A stretch of 28,529 bases of DNA from JBOHHR01 sp050740975 (GCA_050740975.1 JBOIEE010000129.1:1-28529), one strand, 5' to 3'; counted from the stretch's first letter, positions 6,252-14,759 are shown. Numbers and translations are program-made. The notes: generated by a model not told the origin, from the letters alone.

Positions 6252-8432
6252 ATGAACAAGAAAAAGTTTTTTTTGCTGCTGAGCGTCGTCCTGCTCGTAG
6301 CCGGTTTCTTCACCTTCGATCTGGGGCAATACCTGAGCCTGGATTTTTTCAAATCACAGCAAGCGCGTATCGATGCTTATTACCACGCGCAGCCCTTGCG
6401 CTTGGGCCTAATCTATTTTGCGCTGTATGTCGCGGTGACCGGTTTATCCTTGCCTGGAGCCGCCATCATGACGCTGGTCGCCGGCGCGATCTTCGATCTC
6501 TTTTGGGGCACGGTGATCGTATCCTTTGCCAGCAGCCTCGGCGCCACCCTAGCCTTCCTCGCCTCTCGTTTGTTGCTGCGCGATATGGTCCAAAACCGCT
6601 TTGGCGATAAGCTCAAAGCCGTCAATGCCGGCATCGAAAAAGACGGGGCCTTCTATCTGTTCATTCTGCGCCTGGTTCCCGCCTTCCCTTTTTTCGTGAT
6701 CAACCTGGTGATGGGACTGACCCCGATTAAAGCCGCCACCTTCTACTGGGTGAGCCAGCTCGGCATGCTGGCCGGCACCTTGGTTTACGTGAATGCCGGT
6801 ACCCAGATCGCGAAAATCGATTCCGCGGCCGGGATCTTATCCCCCGGGCTTATTGCCTCTTTTGTCCTGCTGGGGTTGTTCCCACTGCTCGCCAAGAAGC
6901 TGGCCGAATACGCCAAGGCGCGAAAGGCCCTGCGCCGCTTCCCCCGCCCCAATCGGTTTGACCGCAACCTGGTGGTGATCGGCGCGGGTTCTGCGGGACT
7001 GGTAGCCGCTTACATCGCCGCCGCGGTGAAGGCAAGAGTGACGTTGATCGAAAAACACAAAATGGGCGGCGATTGCCTCAACACCGGCTGCGTGCCATCC
7101 AAGGCTTTGCTACGCTCGGCCAAGTTTCTGGCCCACGTTAAGCGCGCCAAGGAGTTCGGGTTTCACACCGCCCAGATCGAATTCGACTTCGCCCAGATCA
7201 TGCAGCGGGTTCAGCGCATCGTGCATGCGGTCGAACCGCATGATTCGATTGAGCGCTACACTTCACTTGGCGTCGAATGCATTCAAGGCGAGGCCCGCAT
7301 CACCTCGCCTTACACCGTCCAGGTTAACGGTAAAACGATAACTACGCGCAGCATCGTGATCGCCGCCGGCGCCCGGCCTTTTGTTCCTCCCATTCCTGGT
7401 CTTGAGGAGGCCGGCTATCTCACTTCAGACAGCGTATGGGGATTGCGTCACTTGCCGGGCCGTCTGGTGATCTTGGGCGGCGGGCCGATCGGCTGTGAGC
7501 TGGCCCAAGCCTTCGGCCGCTTCGGCAGTCGTGTGACCCAAATAGAAATGCTGCCGCGTCTCCTGCCACGTGAAGACCCCGAGATCGGGGCGATGCTCAA
7601 AGAGCGTTTTGAGCGCGAAGGAATCGATGTACGCCTGGGCTACAAAGCTTCCGAATGTCGCGTACGTAATGGACAGAAAACACTCATCGGCACGCGCGCC
7701 GGTGAAGACAAAGGGGAAATCGCGATTGAATTTGATGCCCTGCTGGTCGCGGTGGGACGGATCGCCAATACCGAAGGCTATGGGCTGGCGGAGCTGGGGA
7801 TCTCACTGACCCCTGCCCGCACCATCGAGACCGACGATTGTTTGCAAACGCGTTATCCCAACATCTACGCCTGCGGCGATGTCGCCGGCCCCTTCCAATT
7901 CACCCACACCGCATCCCATCAAGCGTGGTACGCAGCAGTCAACGCACTGTTCGGTAGCTTCAAGAAATTCCGCGCGGACTACTCGGTGATCCCGTGGGCC
8001 ACCTTCACCGATCCAGAGGTCGCTCGCGTCGGGCTGAACGAGCAGGACGCCAAGGCGCGAGGGGCCCCTTACGAGGTGACCACTTATCAACTGGCGGATC
8101 TCGATCGCGCCATCACCGAGGAGGAAGCACACGGGCTGGTTAAAGTGCTGACGGCTCCGGGAAACGATCGGATCTTGGGCGCCACCATCGTCGGTGATCA
8201 CGCCGGTGATATTATCGCCGAGTACGTCGCGGCCATGCGGCATAAGCTCGGCCTGAATAAAATTCTAGGCACGATCCACATCTATCCCACCCTAGCGGAA
8301 GCGAACAAATTCGCCGCCGGCGCCTGGAAACGCGCCCACGCCCCCCAAACTCTGCTGCTCTGGGTACAGCGCTATCACCAATGGCGACTGGGTGCGGGGG
8401 GTGGCGCAACAGCGATCCGAACAGGGCCATGA
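6252..8432 (+). CDS. TVP38/TMEM64 membrane domain fused to MerA-type flavin disulfide reductase
   Basis: A 726-residue two-part protein. Residues 1-220 form a TVP38/TMEM64 (SNARE-associated, DedA-like) domain with about six helices and the typical FALYVAVTGLSLPGAA and LRLVPAFPFFVINLV segments. From residue 235 there is a class I pyridine nucleotide-disulfide oxidoreductase. It has VVIGAGSAGLVAAY for FAD, the redox pair GGDCLNTGCVPSK (C275 and C280), VILGGGPIGCELAQ for NAD(P)H, YACGDVAG, and the C-terminal HIYPTLAE base pair (H676, E683). The extra C-terminal cysteines and N-terminal metal domain of true mercuric reductase are absent, so Hg(II) is an unlikely substrate. It is probably a membrane-anchored cytoplasmic thiol reductase driving the redox chemistry of this operon. 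The ATG at 6252 is preferred over a TTG at 6216. Confidence 0.92.
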   Translation: MNKKKFFLLLSVVLLVAGFFTFDLGQYLSLDFFKSQQARIDAYYHAQPLRLGLIYFALYVAVTGLSLPGAAIMTLVAGAIFDLFWGTVIVSFASSLGATLAFLASRLLLRDMVQNRFGDKLKAVNAGIEKDGAFYLFILRLVPAFPFFVINLVMGLTPIKAATFYWVSQLGMLAGTLVYVNAGTQIAKIDSAAGILSPGLIASFVLLGLFPLLAKKLAEYAKARKALRRFPRPNRFDRNLVVIGAGSAGLVAAYIAAAVKARVTLIEKHKMGGDCLNTGCVPSKALLRSAKFLAHVKRAKEFGFHTAQIEFDFAQIMQRVQRIVHAVEPHDSIERYTSLGVECIQGEARITSPYTVQVNGKTITTRSIVIAAGARPFVPPIPGLEEAGYLTSDSVWGLRHLPGRLVILGGGPIGCELAQAFGRFGSRVTQIEMLPRLLPREDPEIGAMLKERFEREGIDVRLGYKASECRVRNGQKTLIGTRAGEDKGEIAIEFDALLVAVGRIANTEGYGLAELGISLTPARTIETDDCLQTRYPNIYACGDVAGPFQFTHTASHQAWYAAVNALFGSFKKFRADYSVIPWATFTDPEVARVGLNEQDAKARGAPYEVTTYQLADLDRAITEEEAHGLVKVLTAPGNDRILGATIVGDHAGDIIAEYVAAMRHKLGLNKILGTIHIYPTLAEANKFAAGAWKRAHAPQTLLLWVQRYHQWRLGAGGGATAIRTGP

Positions 8433-8493
8433 ACACGAGACTCCTTCCTTAACCATAGGCATTGCGTAATTTAATGCAACTTTGAAGAGCAAG

Positions 8494-8522
8494 TGGCAAA
8501 CCTATTATCTTGGGCATATAAT
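8494..8522 (+). promoter_or_regulatory. Predicted promoter of vapBC-like operon
   Basis: There is a perfect -10 box TATAAT (8517-8522), with a weak -35 TGGCAA (8494-8499) 17 bases upstream. Transcription would begin near 8529, exactly at the antitoxin ATG, which implies a leaderless message. An imperfect palindrome (GCATTGC ... GCAA) at 8459-8479 might be an operator. Confidence 0.45.
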
Positions 8523-8528
8523 TATCTC

Positions 8529-8795
8529 ATGCCACATACGACCACGCTTGCACCAAAGCCACTGCACGTAGGGCCCCAAGGCCGGGTTGTGATTCCGGCC
8601 GAATACCGCCGGGCACTTGGCGTGGAGGCGGGCGATACGCTCGTGTTATGGCTGGAGGGCGACCGCTTGATTTTGCGTCGTCGCCAGTCGGTGGAAGAAG
8701 ATCTGTGGCGATTAATGGCTGAGATTTCGGGTAGCCTTGCTGACGAGTTGCTCACTGAGCGCCGGGAGGAAGCGAAACGTGAGGCCCCACGCTAA
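8529..8795 (+). CDS. AbrB/SpoVT-type antitoxin (VapB-like)
   Basis: The 88-residue protein has a swapped-hairpin AbrB DNA-binding domain at residues 10-55: PLHVGPQGRVVIPAEYRRALG, then GDTLVLWLEGDRLILRR. A helical tail (DLWRLMAEISGSLADELL) is the likely toxin-binding part. It overlaps the PIN toxin gene by 17 bases, so they form an operon. Family knowledge: such antitoxins block the PIN RNase and repress their own promoter. The ATG at 8529 sits seven bases after a TATAAT, so the message may lack a leader. An upstream GTG at 8493 would add 12 residues outside the domain. Confidence 0.85.
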   Translation: MPHTTTLAPKPLHVGPQGRVVIPAEYRRALGVEAGDTLVLWLEGDRLILRRRQSVEEDLWRLMAEISGSLADELLTERREEAKREAPR

Positions 8796-9180
8796 CACCA
8801 CGTTTGTCCTCGATGCGTCGGCTGTACTCGCCTACCTTCAGCAAGAGCCGGGAATGCACGCGGTGCATGATGCGCTGCAAGGAGGCTCGGCCATCAGTAC
8901 TGTCAATCTTGCGGAAGTCTGCGCCAAGCTCAAAGGTCGGGGCTTGGCGCCGAGGCCTATTATGGAGCGTCTCAAAGCGCTTGGGCTGGAAGCGACTGCG
9001 TTCACGGAAGAAGACGCGATGCTCTCAGGCGAGATGGTGTCGACGACGCGGCCACTGGGCCTAGCGTTAGGGGACCGGGCGTGTCTGGCATTATGTCGGC
9101 GTCTAAGTGTGACGGCCCTGACAACAGAGAAGGTGTGGGCAGAGCTTAACCTCGGCTTCGAGGTACGTGTGATCCGTTAA
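8779..9180 (+). CDS. PIN-domain toxin (VapC-like RNase)
   Basis: A 133-residue PIN-domain protein with the acidic metal-binding residues of the family in order: FVLDASAVLAYL (Asp near residue 10), STVNLAEVCAKL (Glu near 42) and LALGDRACLALC (Asp near 97). The C-terminal strand ALTTEKVWAEL is also typical. VapC toxins are Mg-dependent RNases that cut tRNA or rRNA; the target here is unknown. The GTG at 8779 is chosen because GGGAGGA lies eight bases upstream and the protein then begins just before the first PIN strand. It partners the AbrB-type antitoxin it overlaps. Fragments of other genes lie directly downstream, which suggests the pair was inserted or retained during a rearrangement. Confidence 0.88.
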   Translation: MRPHANTTFVLDASAVLAYLQQEPGMHAVHDALQGGSAISTVNLAEVCAKLKGRGLAPRPIMERLKALGLEATAFTEEDAMLSGEMVSTTRPLGLALGDRACLALCRRLSVTALTTEKVWAELNLGFEVRVIR

Positions 9181-9227
9181 CACCGAGAGTCAGGATACTG
9201 TCTTTCCCGAAAAATCCTTCTGCGAGG

Positions 9228-9328
9228 AGAAATTCCGCGCCGACTACTCGGTGATCCCCTGGGCCACCTTCACCGATCCGGAAGTCGCCCGCGTCGGGTT
9301 GAACGAGCAGGACGCCAAGGCGCGAGGG
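9228..9328 (+). pseudogene. 101-base fragment of a second MerA-type disulfide reductase
   Basis: This stretch matches 7963-8063 of the fused TVP38-reductase gene over 101 bases with six differences. All six are synonymous: five are third-position changes and one is CTG to TTG. The encoded segment is SVIPWATFTDPEVARVGLNE. No reading frame of useful length extends it on either side. It is a remnant of a related gene that had been evolving under protein-level selection, left behind after recombination downstream of the toxin-antitoxin pair. Confidence 0.8.
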
Positions 9329-9375
9329 ACGAACGTGCCGATCAATTCGGCTAACAGGCGCTGCCTAAGAGACAT
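9329..9375 (-). pseudogene. Possible aquaporin-like gene start (N-terminal remnant)
   Basis: On the minus strand an ATG at 9375 has an ideal ribosome site (AGGAGG, five bases upstream). It encodes MSLRQRLLAELIGTF, which resembles the first helix of MIP/aquaporin proteins (L-x-AE-x-x-GTF). After 15-16 codons it runs directly into the antisense of the reductase fragment, so only the start survives. Short length limits certainty. The good ribosome site argues that this was once a real gene start. Confidence 0.35.
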
Positions 9376-9548
9376 CGGACCCTCCTTTCGATGTGGGTTA
9401 CAAACAGAATGCTCGATGGCGTTTCAGCCCTTTATGCGCCGTCACTCGGGCATGTACCGGTTGCAGTCCCTTTGTGTGCAGCGAATGGGGAGAGACGTTA
9501 GCATTTCCCATGGCGCAGCGGCAACATTCTGTCAGCCGCACGTTTCCT

Positions 9549-9577
9549 TTGACGCCTTCAGGGTTGTGATATATCGT
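9549..9577 (+). promoter_or_regulatory. Predicted promoter of the AsmA-like gene
   Basis: TTGACG (9549-9554) and TATCGT (9572-9577) are separated by 17 bases, about 60 bases upstream of the start codon. A second -10-like TATAAC occurs at 9600-9605. The rest of 9376-9637 holds no gene that I can support. Confidence 0.35.
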
Positions 9578-9637
9578 GCTCGTTATTGCGTCTTAGTACT
9601 ATAACCGTCACACCATAAGACCGGCGGTTTAAAGGAC

Positions 9638-12600
9638 ATGAAGTCAACTACCCTTTCGGCCTTGAAACGCCCCCGCTGCTTTATTCCTCTGAGCCTTTTT
9701 CTGATCCTCATCGTTGCTCTGGGGATTCTATTTCACCCATCGATTCAGAAAAAATTCCTGCTGGCGCAGCTTACGCCACTCACGGAAGGATTGCATATCG
9801 CCCACGTCCATCTGACCCCCTGGTCCTTGACCCTTGAAGACGCGCATGTGCGCTACCGGGGAGGCGATTTTCGGCTCAAATCCGCCCTGGTGAGATTTTG
9901 TCTCGGTGCCTTACTCAGAAAGACCATCAGCCTTGACCAGGTATCGGTCGATCAGCTCTCGGTCGATTTGACCCATTTTAAACCCGATGAGACACCTAAA
10001 AGTGATACCCCCTTTAGCGGCGTACTGGCTTCTTTGAATACAGGTTTGCGCATCGCCATCCCTGAGCTGAGTGTAAACGGCCGAATGACAAGGAAGCCCG
10101 GCGAGACCATCCGTGCCAAGATCAATGGCGGGCTTCAAACGGAGGCGGTCGGTGGACTCAACCTCGCCTTGAGCCTTCACCGCCAAGGCCAGCAGCTAGG
10201 CGTTGATGGCGTGCTTTACCTCAAGCAGAGCGCCAGAGGCGGATTCGAGGCGATAGCGACGGATCTAAGAGCGCGCGTTAAGGCAAAAGCACTGCCACTG
10301 CCGCTCGAGGAAAAGGCACGGATCGCCGTATCGGTCAAAGAGGGTATATTGTCCAACACCGCTCGCAGCGGTGAACAGGCGATCAGCCCGGAAGTGATCA
10401 GGCTGGGGATCTATCTGGACCCCGAAAAACCTCGTTCCGTGTTGGGATTTTCCGGGGTCTACGACGGTAACGTAGGCCTACTGCGAGGGGCTTATCGGAT
10501 AAGCGCCAATCAGGCGTTGGTACGCCCTTACCTCAAAGGACAACCCGTACCCAATATGATCGATAAGCTTACGGGCCAGATGCGCTTGGACATCACGAAG
10601 CTGATCGGCGATGTTACCCTGAACAATGATCTCACGCTGACGAACCTTAGGAAATTCTCCGGAGAGCCGTCAATGCCGCAAACGCTTTCCGTGCTATCTG
10701 AACTGAGCCTCACTTTAGAAGCGGATGCGCTGCGGCTTAGCCGCTTTGACACCCAGCTTATGGACGACGGCGGTAAGCGCTATCTGAGCACCACGCTCCC
10801 GAGCGCGGTTCGCCTAGGTTTGGAGGATCCCATGCGGTTCCTGGAAACAAACAAGCCCCTTTTTCTTCTGCGACTCGAAGGGATCCCGGCTTCCTGGGCT
10901 GCTCCACTCATACCCGGTTACACCATCAGCGATGGCCGCTTGCAAGGGGTATTCAAGCTTGTCGCCGCAAAAGCCAACACCTTGCGCGTTGTGCCCATGA
11001 AGGCTCTTACCCTCAAGGGGGCGCGTGTTTCCCAGGGCGAGCAGCCCATCGCCGAGCAACTTGGGCTCACTATGCGCCCTCAGTTTAGCTATAAGAAATC
11101 GGCGCTAGAAATAGCCATAGAGGATTTCGTCGTCGAAGAGGGTACAAGCCGTCTCGCCTCAACCACCCTTAAGGCGCGGATCCCAAACGCAGGCAAAGGG
11201 GATCCCGAGGTGCATGTTGACGCTAAGGCGGAAGTCGATCTAAACCAGCTAGCAACCCTGCCGACACTGCGCGAGGGCTCCGAGAAGCTTCCTTCCGAGC
11301 TATCCTTTGCATTCCAGGGCAAGGTCGCAAAGTCCACTCGTACGATCCAGATCCAAGAGCTGACCGGGGGGTTGTCGCAGGGCGCAGGGAAAAGATTTTT
11401 CACCATCGATCTTGCGCGGCCCATCAGCGTTCCCCTCAAACAGGAGAAAGGAAAATTAAAAAACCCCCAAGGGACGCTCGCGACGGTTTCTATCGATAAG
11501 CTGGATCTCGCATGGCTTTCGCCTTTTGTCCCAGACGCTGAGCTATCGGGCAAGATTACTCGCGCCGAATTTGAGCTTAATTCGGATGGAAAAGACCAGT
11601 TCGTCCTCACCCCGCGGATCCCTTTAGAAATTACCGGGCTCTCGGTCACCAGCGAGCGCGAAGCCCTGTTTGAGAGCCTTGCGGTGAAACTGAGCCCTAC
11701 CCTCACATACTCCCCCGAGCGCCTGCAGATCGACTACCGGAAACTCGGCATTAGCGCAAATAACAAGCCGCTCATCGCAGCCAGCGGTACGCTTTCCCTG
11801 CCGAGCAGCCAGCCGGCAAGCGTCAAGACCAGCGGCGATACTGAAATCGACCTGCAAGCGCTCGCCGGGCAACCGCTGGTCCAGCGACTGTTGGGGGCGC
11901 CCATCACCGGTTCAGCGCGCATCAACGCCGATTATCGTCTGGTTCAGGCAAACCGAGCTTTGGACATCGAGCGCTTGGCCGTAAAACTGTCGCAAGAGGA
12001 CTCCCCGATCCCAGCCATTGAAGTACAGAGCAACGGCAAAATTCGCGTTCCCACGGCACTGCGGCCAGGCGAGCCGCTAGCACGCGGCACGAGGGGCGGG
12101 ATAAACCTGGTCGTCAGGAATTGGAAGCCCACGCCGTTTGAACAGGTGTTGCGTGAAAGGAACATCAGTTTTACCCAAGCCTCTGGCAACGCGACGCTCG
12201 CCTCGGATGGCCGCGCTCTGAGCCTGGATACCAAAGAACCATTCGTGATCCAGGATCTCCAGGTCAGGAACGAAAAGGGCGATCTGCTTCATCCCCTCAC
12301 TCTGGGCTTCAAAGGAACCCTATCGATTTCGGACCGGGACCTGCGGGCGAAAGTCGATGACGTGACCATCGATTTTCTTGAACAGAACCCAGGAAAGGCC
12401 CTGCGGGCGAATGTCGCGTTTGAGCTTAACCGAGAGGAGGAAAGGTTTAAGCAATTATCGGCGAAGCTATTCGCGTGGCTTCCAGAATGGCTGGACCAGC
12501 CGGCGATGTATCCGGGCCACTCTCTGGTGGATGGTGCGCTTGAATCTGCATTCGAGATCGATCCGTTTGGAAAGATCAAATGGAATACCGGGATCCGAGA

Positions 12601-13879
12601 CTTAAAAGGCCGGGAGAAACTACCGCTGCAAGCGATCACCTTAACTGGCAACGGAGTGTTAATGCGAGATGGCGGATTCTCTTTGCGCGCGCCTCTAACC
12701 ACCGAAGGCAAGTCAGGGAAAAGCGATGCGGTGATAACGGCAAATTATTCAACACAGAGCGAGCCGGGCTTATTGCAGCTAGGGATCAGCGGCCGGCAGT
12801 TCTACCTCAACGACATACTCGCCACCTTCGATAAGATCCGCACCAAACCCGCCGCTGCCAAAGAGCAAAAGAAGCCGAAAGAAGCCCCCCCCGAGGCGGA
12901 AGAGGCGGTGTTGAGTCAGACGCCCGACGCGCGCGCGTTCTGGGATCGGTTGCCTTATCCGAGCCAACTCGAGCTCAAGCTCAATCAACTGTTCTATACA
13001 GACTACTTGGTGCTCCATGGGATCCGAGGGGGGTTCGATCTCACGGCCTCCCGGCTCGGTGTGAGAAATTTCTCTGCCTATTTTCATGAAAGTCCCATCA
13101 CCGTGGATGGCGGAGTCGACTTCAAGGCCCTGGACATCAAACCTTATGATCTTAAATTGGATGGGGCGATCAAAGAATTCGATCTGAATAAATTCTTCAC
13201 CGAGCTGATACCCAAGTCCAAGCCTCGAGTGGAAGGCTTGTTCGGGGTCACGTTCGATCTAGCCGCCCAATCGCCTAATCTTGACCAGTTTCGCAACCAC
13301 CTTGATCTCGACATCAAGCTCAGCAGCCGAGATGGCGTTTTTCGACCCCTACCGCCCGACAACGTGTTCCTCACCGGCGCCACGCCCGTGTTAGGCGTCA
13401 TCGGCGAGGGTTTGTCTTTTGTGCCGACCATCGGGCTCGGAGCCGGTGTAGTGCCGCGCTTGGTCTCCTACATCAAGGAAATCGACTACGACACGATCGA
13501 TATACACATCACGGGTGGGGGACCCAAGGGCCTGACCATCGAGCAATTCCTGGTTAACAGCCCGAACATTTTGATCACGGCCGAGGGAGGCATCGAATAT
13601 CGCGCCGGTGTGGATGTCTTGAACAGGCCCTTGTCTCTTTCCGCGGAAATGAATATGCGCGGCAGAGGAGCGGCCATTCTACATACCCTGGACCTGCTGA
13701 AACCGGAGCAGGATAGATTCGGTTACTGGAAAGGGCCCGAATTCAGGATCTGGGGCACCCCCCGCAAGCCGAAATCGAATTTCAACGAGATCATTCAAAA
13801 AGCGGGTAAAGAAACGCTCACTGGCGGGATCAGACGCCCCTTCTCCGGGATCATCGGAAATTTCAGGTATCGCTGGTGA
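9638..13879 (+). CDS. Giant AsmA/TamB-like envelope protein
   Basis: This 1,413-residue protein has one N-terminal membrane helix (residues 15-32, FIPLSLFLILIVALGILF) and a long periplasmic part of repeated beta-strand segments, ending in a conserved AsmA-like C-terminal region (ILITAEGGIEYRAGVDVLN through GPEFRIWGTPRKPKSNF). The pattern fits the AsmA clan (AsmA, TamB, YhdP, YdbH). Family knowledge: these form long grooved beta-structures bridging inner and outer membranes and are linked to phospholipid transport and outer-membrane integrity. A charged linker rich in K, E and P lies near residues 1067-1085. The ATG has AAAGGA just upstream. It is probably monocistronic. The exact subfamily could not be assigned, and lipid transport is inferred from the clan. 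Confidence 0.8.
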   Translation: MKSTTLSALKRPRCFIPLSLFLILIVALGILFHPSIQKKFLLAQLTPLTEGLHIAHVHLTPWSLTLEDAHVRYRGGDFRLKSALVRFCLGALLRKTISLDQVSVDQLSVDLTHFKPDETPKSDTPFSGVLASLNTGLRIAIPELSVNGRMTRKPGETIRAKINGGLQTEAVGGLNLALSLHRQGQQLGVDGVLYLKQSARGGFEAIATDLRARVKAKALPLPLEEKARIAVSVKEGILSNTARSGEQAISPEVIRLGIYLDPEKPRSVLGFSGVYDGNVGLLRGAYRISANQALVRPYLKGQPVPNMIDKLTGQMRLDITKLIGDVTLNNDLTLTNLRKFSGEPSMPQTLSVLSELSLTLEADALRLSRFDTQLMDDGGKRYLSTTLPSAVRLGLEDPMRFLETNKPLFLLRLEGIPASWAAPLIPGYTISDGRLQGVFKLVAAKANTLRVVPMKALTLKGARVSQGEQPIAEQLGLTMRPQFSYKKSALEIAIEDFVVEEGTSRLASTTLKARIPNAGKGDPEVHVDAKAEVDLNQLATLPTLREGSEKLPSELSFAFQGKVAKSTRTIQIQELTGGLSQGAGKRFFTIDLARPISVPLKQEKGKLKNPQGTLATVSIDKLDLAWLSPFVPDAELSGKITRAEFELNSDGKDQFVLTPRIPLEITGLSVTSEREALFESLAVKLSPTLTYSPERLQIDYRKLGISANNKPLIAASGTLSLPSSQPASVKTSGDTEIDLQALAGQPLVQRLLGAPITGSARINADYRLVQANRALDIERLAVKLSQEDSPIPAIEVQSNGKIRVPTALRPGEPLARGTRGGINLVVRNWKPTPFEQVLRERNISFTQASGNATLASDGRALSLDTKEPFVIQDLQVRNEKGDLLHPLTLGFKGTLSISDRDLRAKVDDVTIDFLEQNPGKALRANVAFELNREEERFKQLSAKLFAWLPEWLDQPAMYPGHSLVDGALESAFEIDPFGKIKWNTGIRDLKGREKLPLQAITLTGNGVLMRDGGFSLRAPLTTEGKSGKSDAVITANYSTQSEPGLLQLGISGRQFYLNDILATFDKIRTKPAAAKEQKKPKEAPPEAEEAVLSQTPDARAFWDRLPYPSQLELKLNQLFYTDYLVLHGIRGGFDLTASRLGVRNFSAYFHESPITVDGGVDFKALDIKPYDLKLDGAIKEFDLNKFFTELIPKSKPRVEGLFGVTFDLAAQSPNLDQFRNHLDLDIKLSSRDGVFRPLPPDNVFLTGATPVLGVIGEGLSFVPTIGLGAGVVPRLVSYIKEIDYDTIDIHITGGGPKGLTIEQFLVNSPNILITAEGGIEYRAGVDVLNRPLSLSAEMNMRGRGAAILHTLDLLKPEQDRFGYWKGPEFRIWGTPRKPKSNFNEIIQKAGKETLTGGIRRPFSGIIGNFRYRW

Positions 13880-13904
13880 GAGATCCGAAGGGTCTCAAAG
13901 GTGG

Positions 13905-14255
13905 TTACGCATCGGATGCGAACTTTTTCCGCCCTAAGAGACGCAAAGTGATAGCCCGGCCCGTGCGAAGGAGCGGGTACAGTAGTTTCGATAAGCTGGC
14001 TGAACGGAAAATCATGGCGTTAAGCCGGTTGAATAGCCCGGAAGGAGTACTCAAAGACGCAAGGACATTGAGGCACTCAGCGCCATGATAGAGTCGGTTT
14101 CCGAGCTTAAGCACCATTCCGGTATCGAGGTTGAGATTGTGTTTGAATATCTCATCAACCATCGGACCATTTTCCCGCGCATTAACCAACTTTAAACCGA
14201 CGCTGTCGACTAACCGAGCGTACTTTACGTAAGCACTGCAGAACGGGCAATCGCC
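13905..14255 (-). pseudogene. DCC-family (DUF393) thiol-disulfide protein, 5' end lost
   Basis: From 14255 the minus strand reads GDCPFCSAYVKYARLVDSVG, the active-site CxxC segment of the DCC family. It stays in frame to a stop at 13905, with GLKLVNAREN, YHGAECLNVLASLS and a C-terminal LLYPLLRTGRAITLRLLGR typical of the family. The first few residues (usually V-x-YDGDCPFC) and the start codon are missing. At 14256 the sequence switches to an acyltransferase fragment in another frame. The body is otherwise intact, so the deletion may be recent. If translated from an internal start such as TTG 14189, it would lack the CxxC. Confidence 0.65.
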
Positions 14256-14491
14256 CCACCCAAGTACAATCCAAACGCTAACATCACCGGGGCTCCCAAA
14301 GCGCAGGCCATCAACATCGGGCCAGTCGGAAATCTCGCCTCTGCACCTAGAAACTGGCAGCGGACAGCCTTTTCGTCAGACACCACCCGATCACCCAGCG
14401 CCCCGATTACGGCTCCACGGTGTAAGTATTCCCGAACCTTGAGCAAGGTCTGAGGCGTTCCGATAGAGATGATGGAGTCGGCGATCTTCAT
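14256..14491 (-). pseudogene. LPLAT-type lipid acyltransferase fragment
   Basis: About 78 residues match the middle of LpxL-like/LPLAT acyltransferases: SIGTPQTLLKVREYLHRG, VIGALGDRVVSDE, then QFLGAEARFPTGP and APVMLAFGLYLGG. The family motif LGDR and the FPTGP segment are clear. The catalytic HX4D half upstream and the C-terminal end are both gone. The fragment is joined, out of frame, to the DCC-family remnant at GLYLGG/GDCPFC. This junction must be the product of a deletion. Confidence 0.65.
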
Positions 14492-14566
14492 CGGCGGTGA
14501 GCGACCAAATCCCCCTCCTAGAAACCTGCCGGAGGATCTATACCTCCTGGTGTCTAAAAATCGCCC

Positions 14567-14755
14567 TTATTGACCAGTGGGGCGGTTGTGATGGACAAGA
14601 ATAGCAACCTTGTTCCGCAGGCGATATCTATCAATCTGCCAGCGCAAGGCGTAGGTGGCCAGTACGTGCTCGGCGGGGAGTTGCTCGGTGGTAAAGCGCT
14701 TGCGCTTCGTCGCGGCCTGTGATTCTCGCCAGCTGTCGAATAGGCTCGCCAACAA
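14567..14755 (-). other. Unassigned short frame in the debris region, possibly a transposase remnant
   Basis: A minus-strand frame of 62 residues starts with LASLFDSWRESQAATKRKR and contains LATYALRWQIDRYRL. The Y-x-LRWQI segment resembles the C-terminal catalytic part of some IS4-type DDE transposases. There are no terminal repeats and no further transposase sequence. It may be unrelated. Apart from this and the two broken genes beside it, 13880-14759 holds nothing that I can support. Confidence 0.2.
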
Positions 14756-14759
14756 AGGG

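Noticed and set aside
7071..7100. True mercuric reductase (merA) and a mer operon
   Set aside because: The CxxxxC redox site matches, but the C-terminal cysteine pair and the N-terminal HMA domain of MerA are absent and no mer genes surround it.
13876..14088. Plus-strand 70-residue frame overlapping the AsmA-like stop
   Set aside because: It is antisense to the DCC-family remnant, whose motifs are clear on the minus strand.
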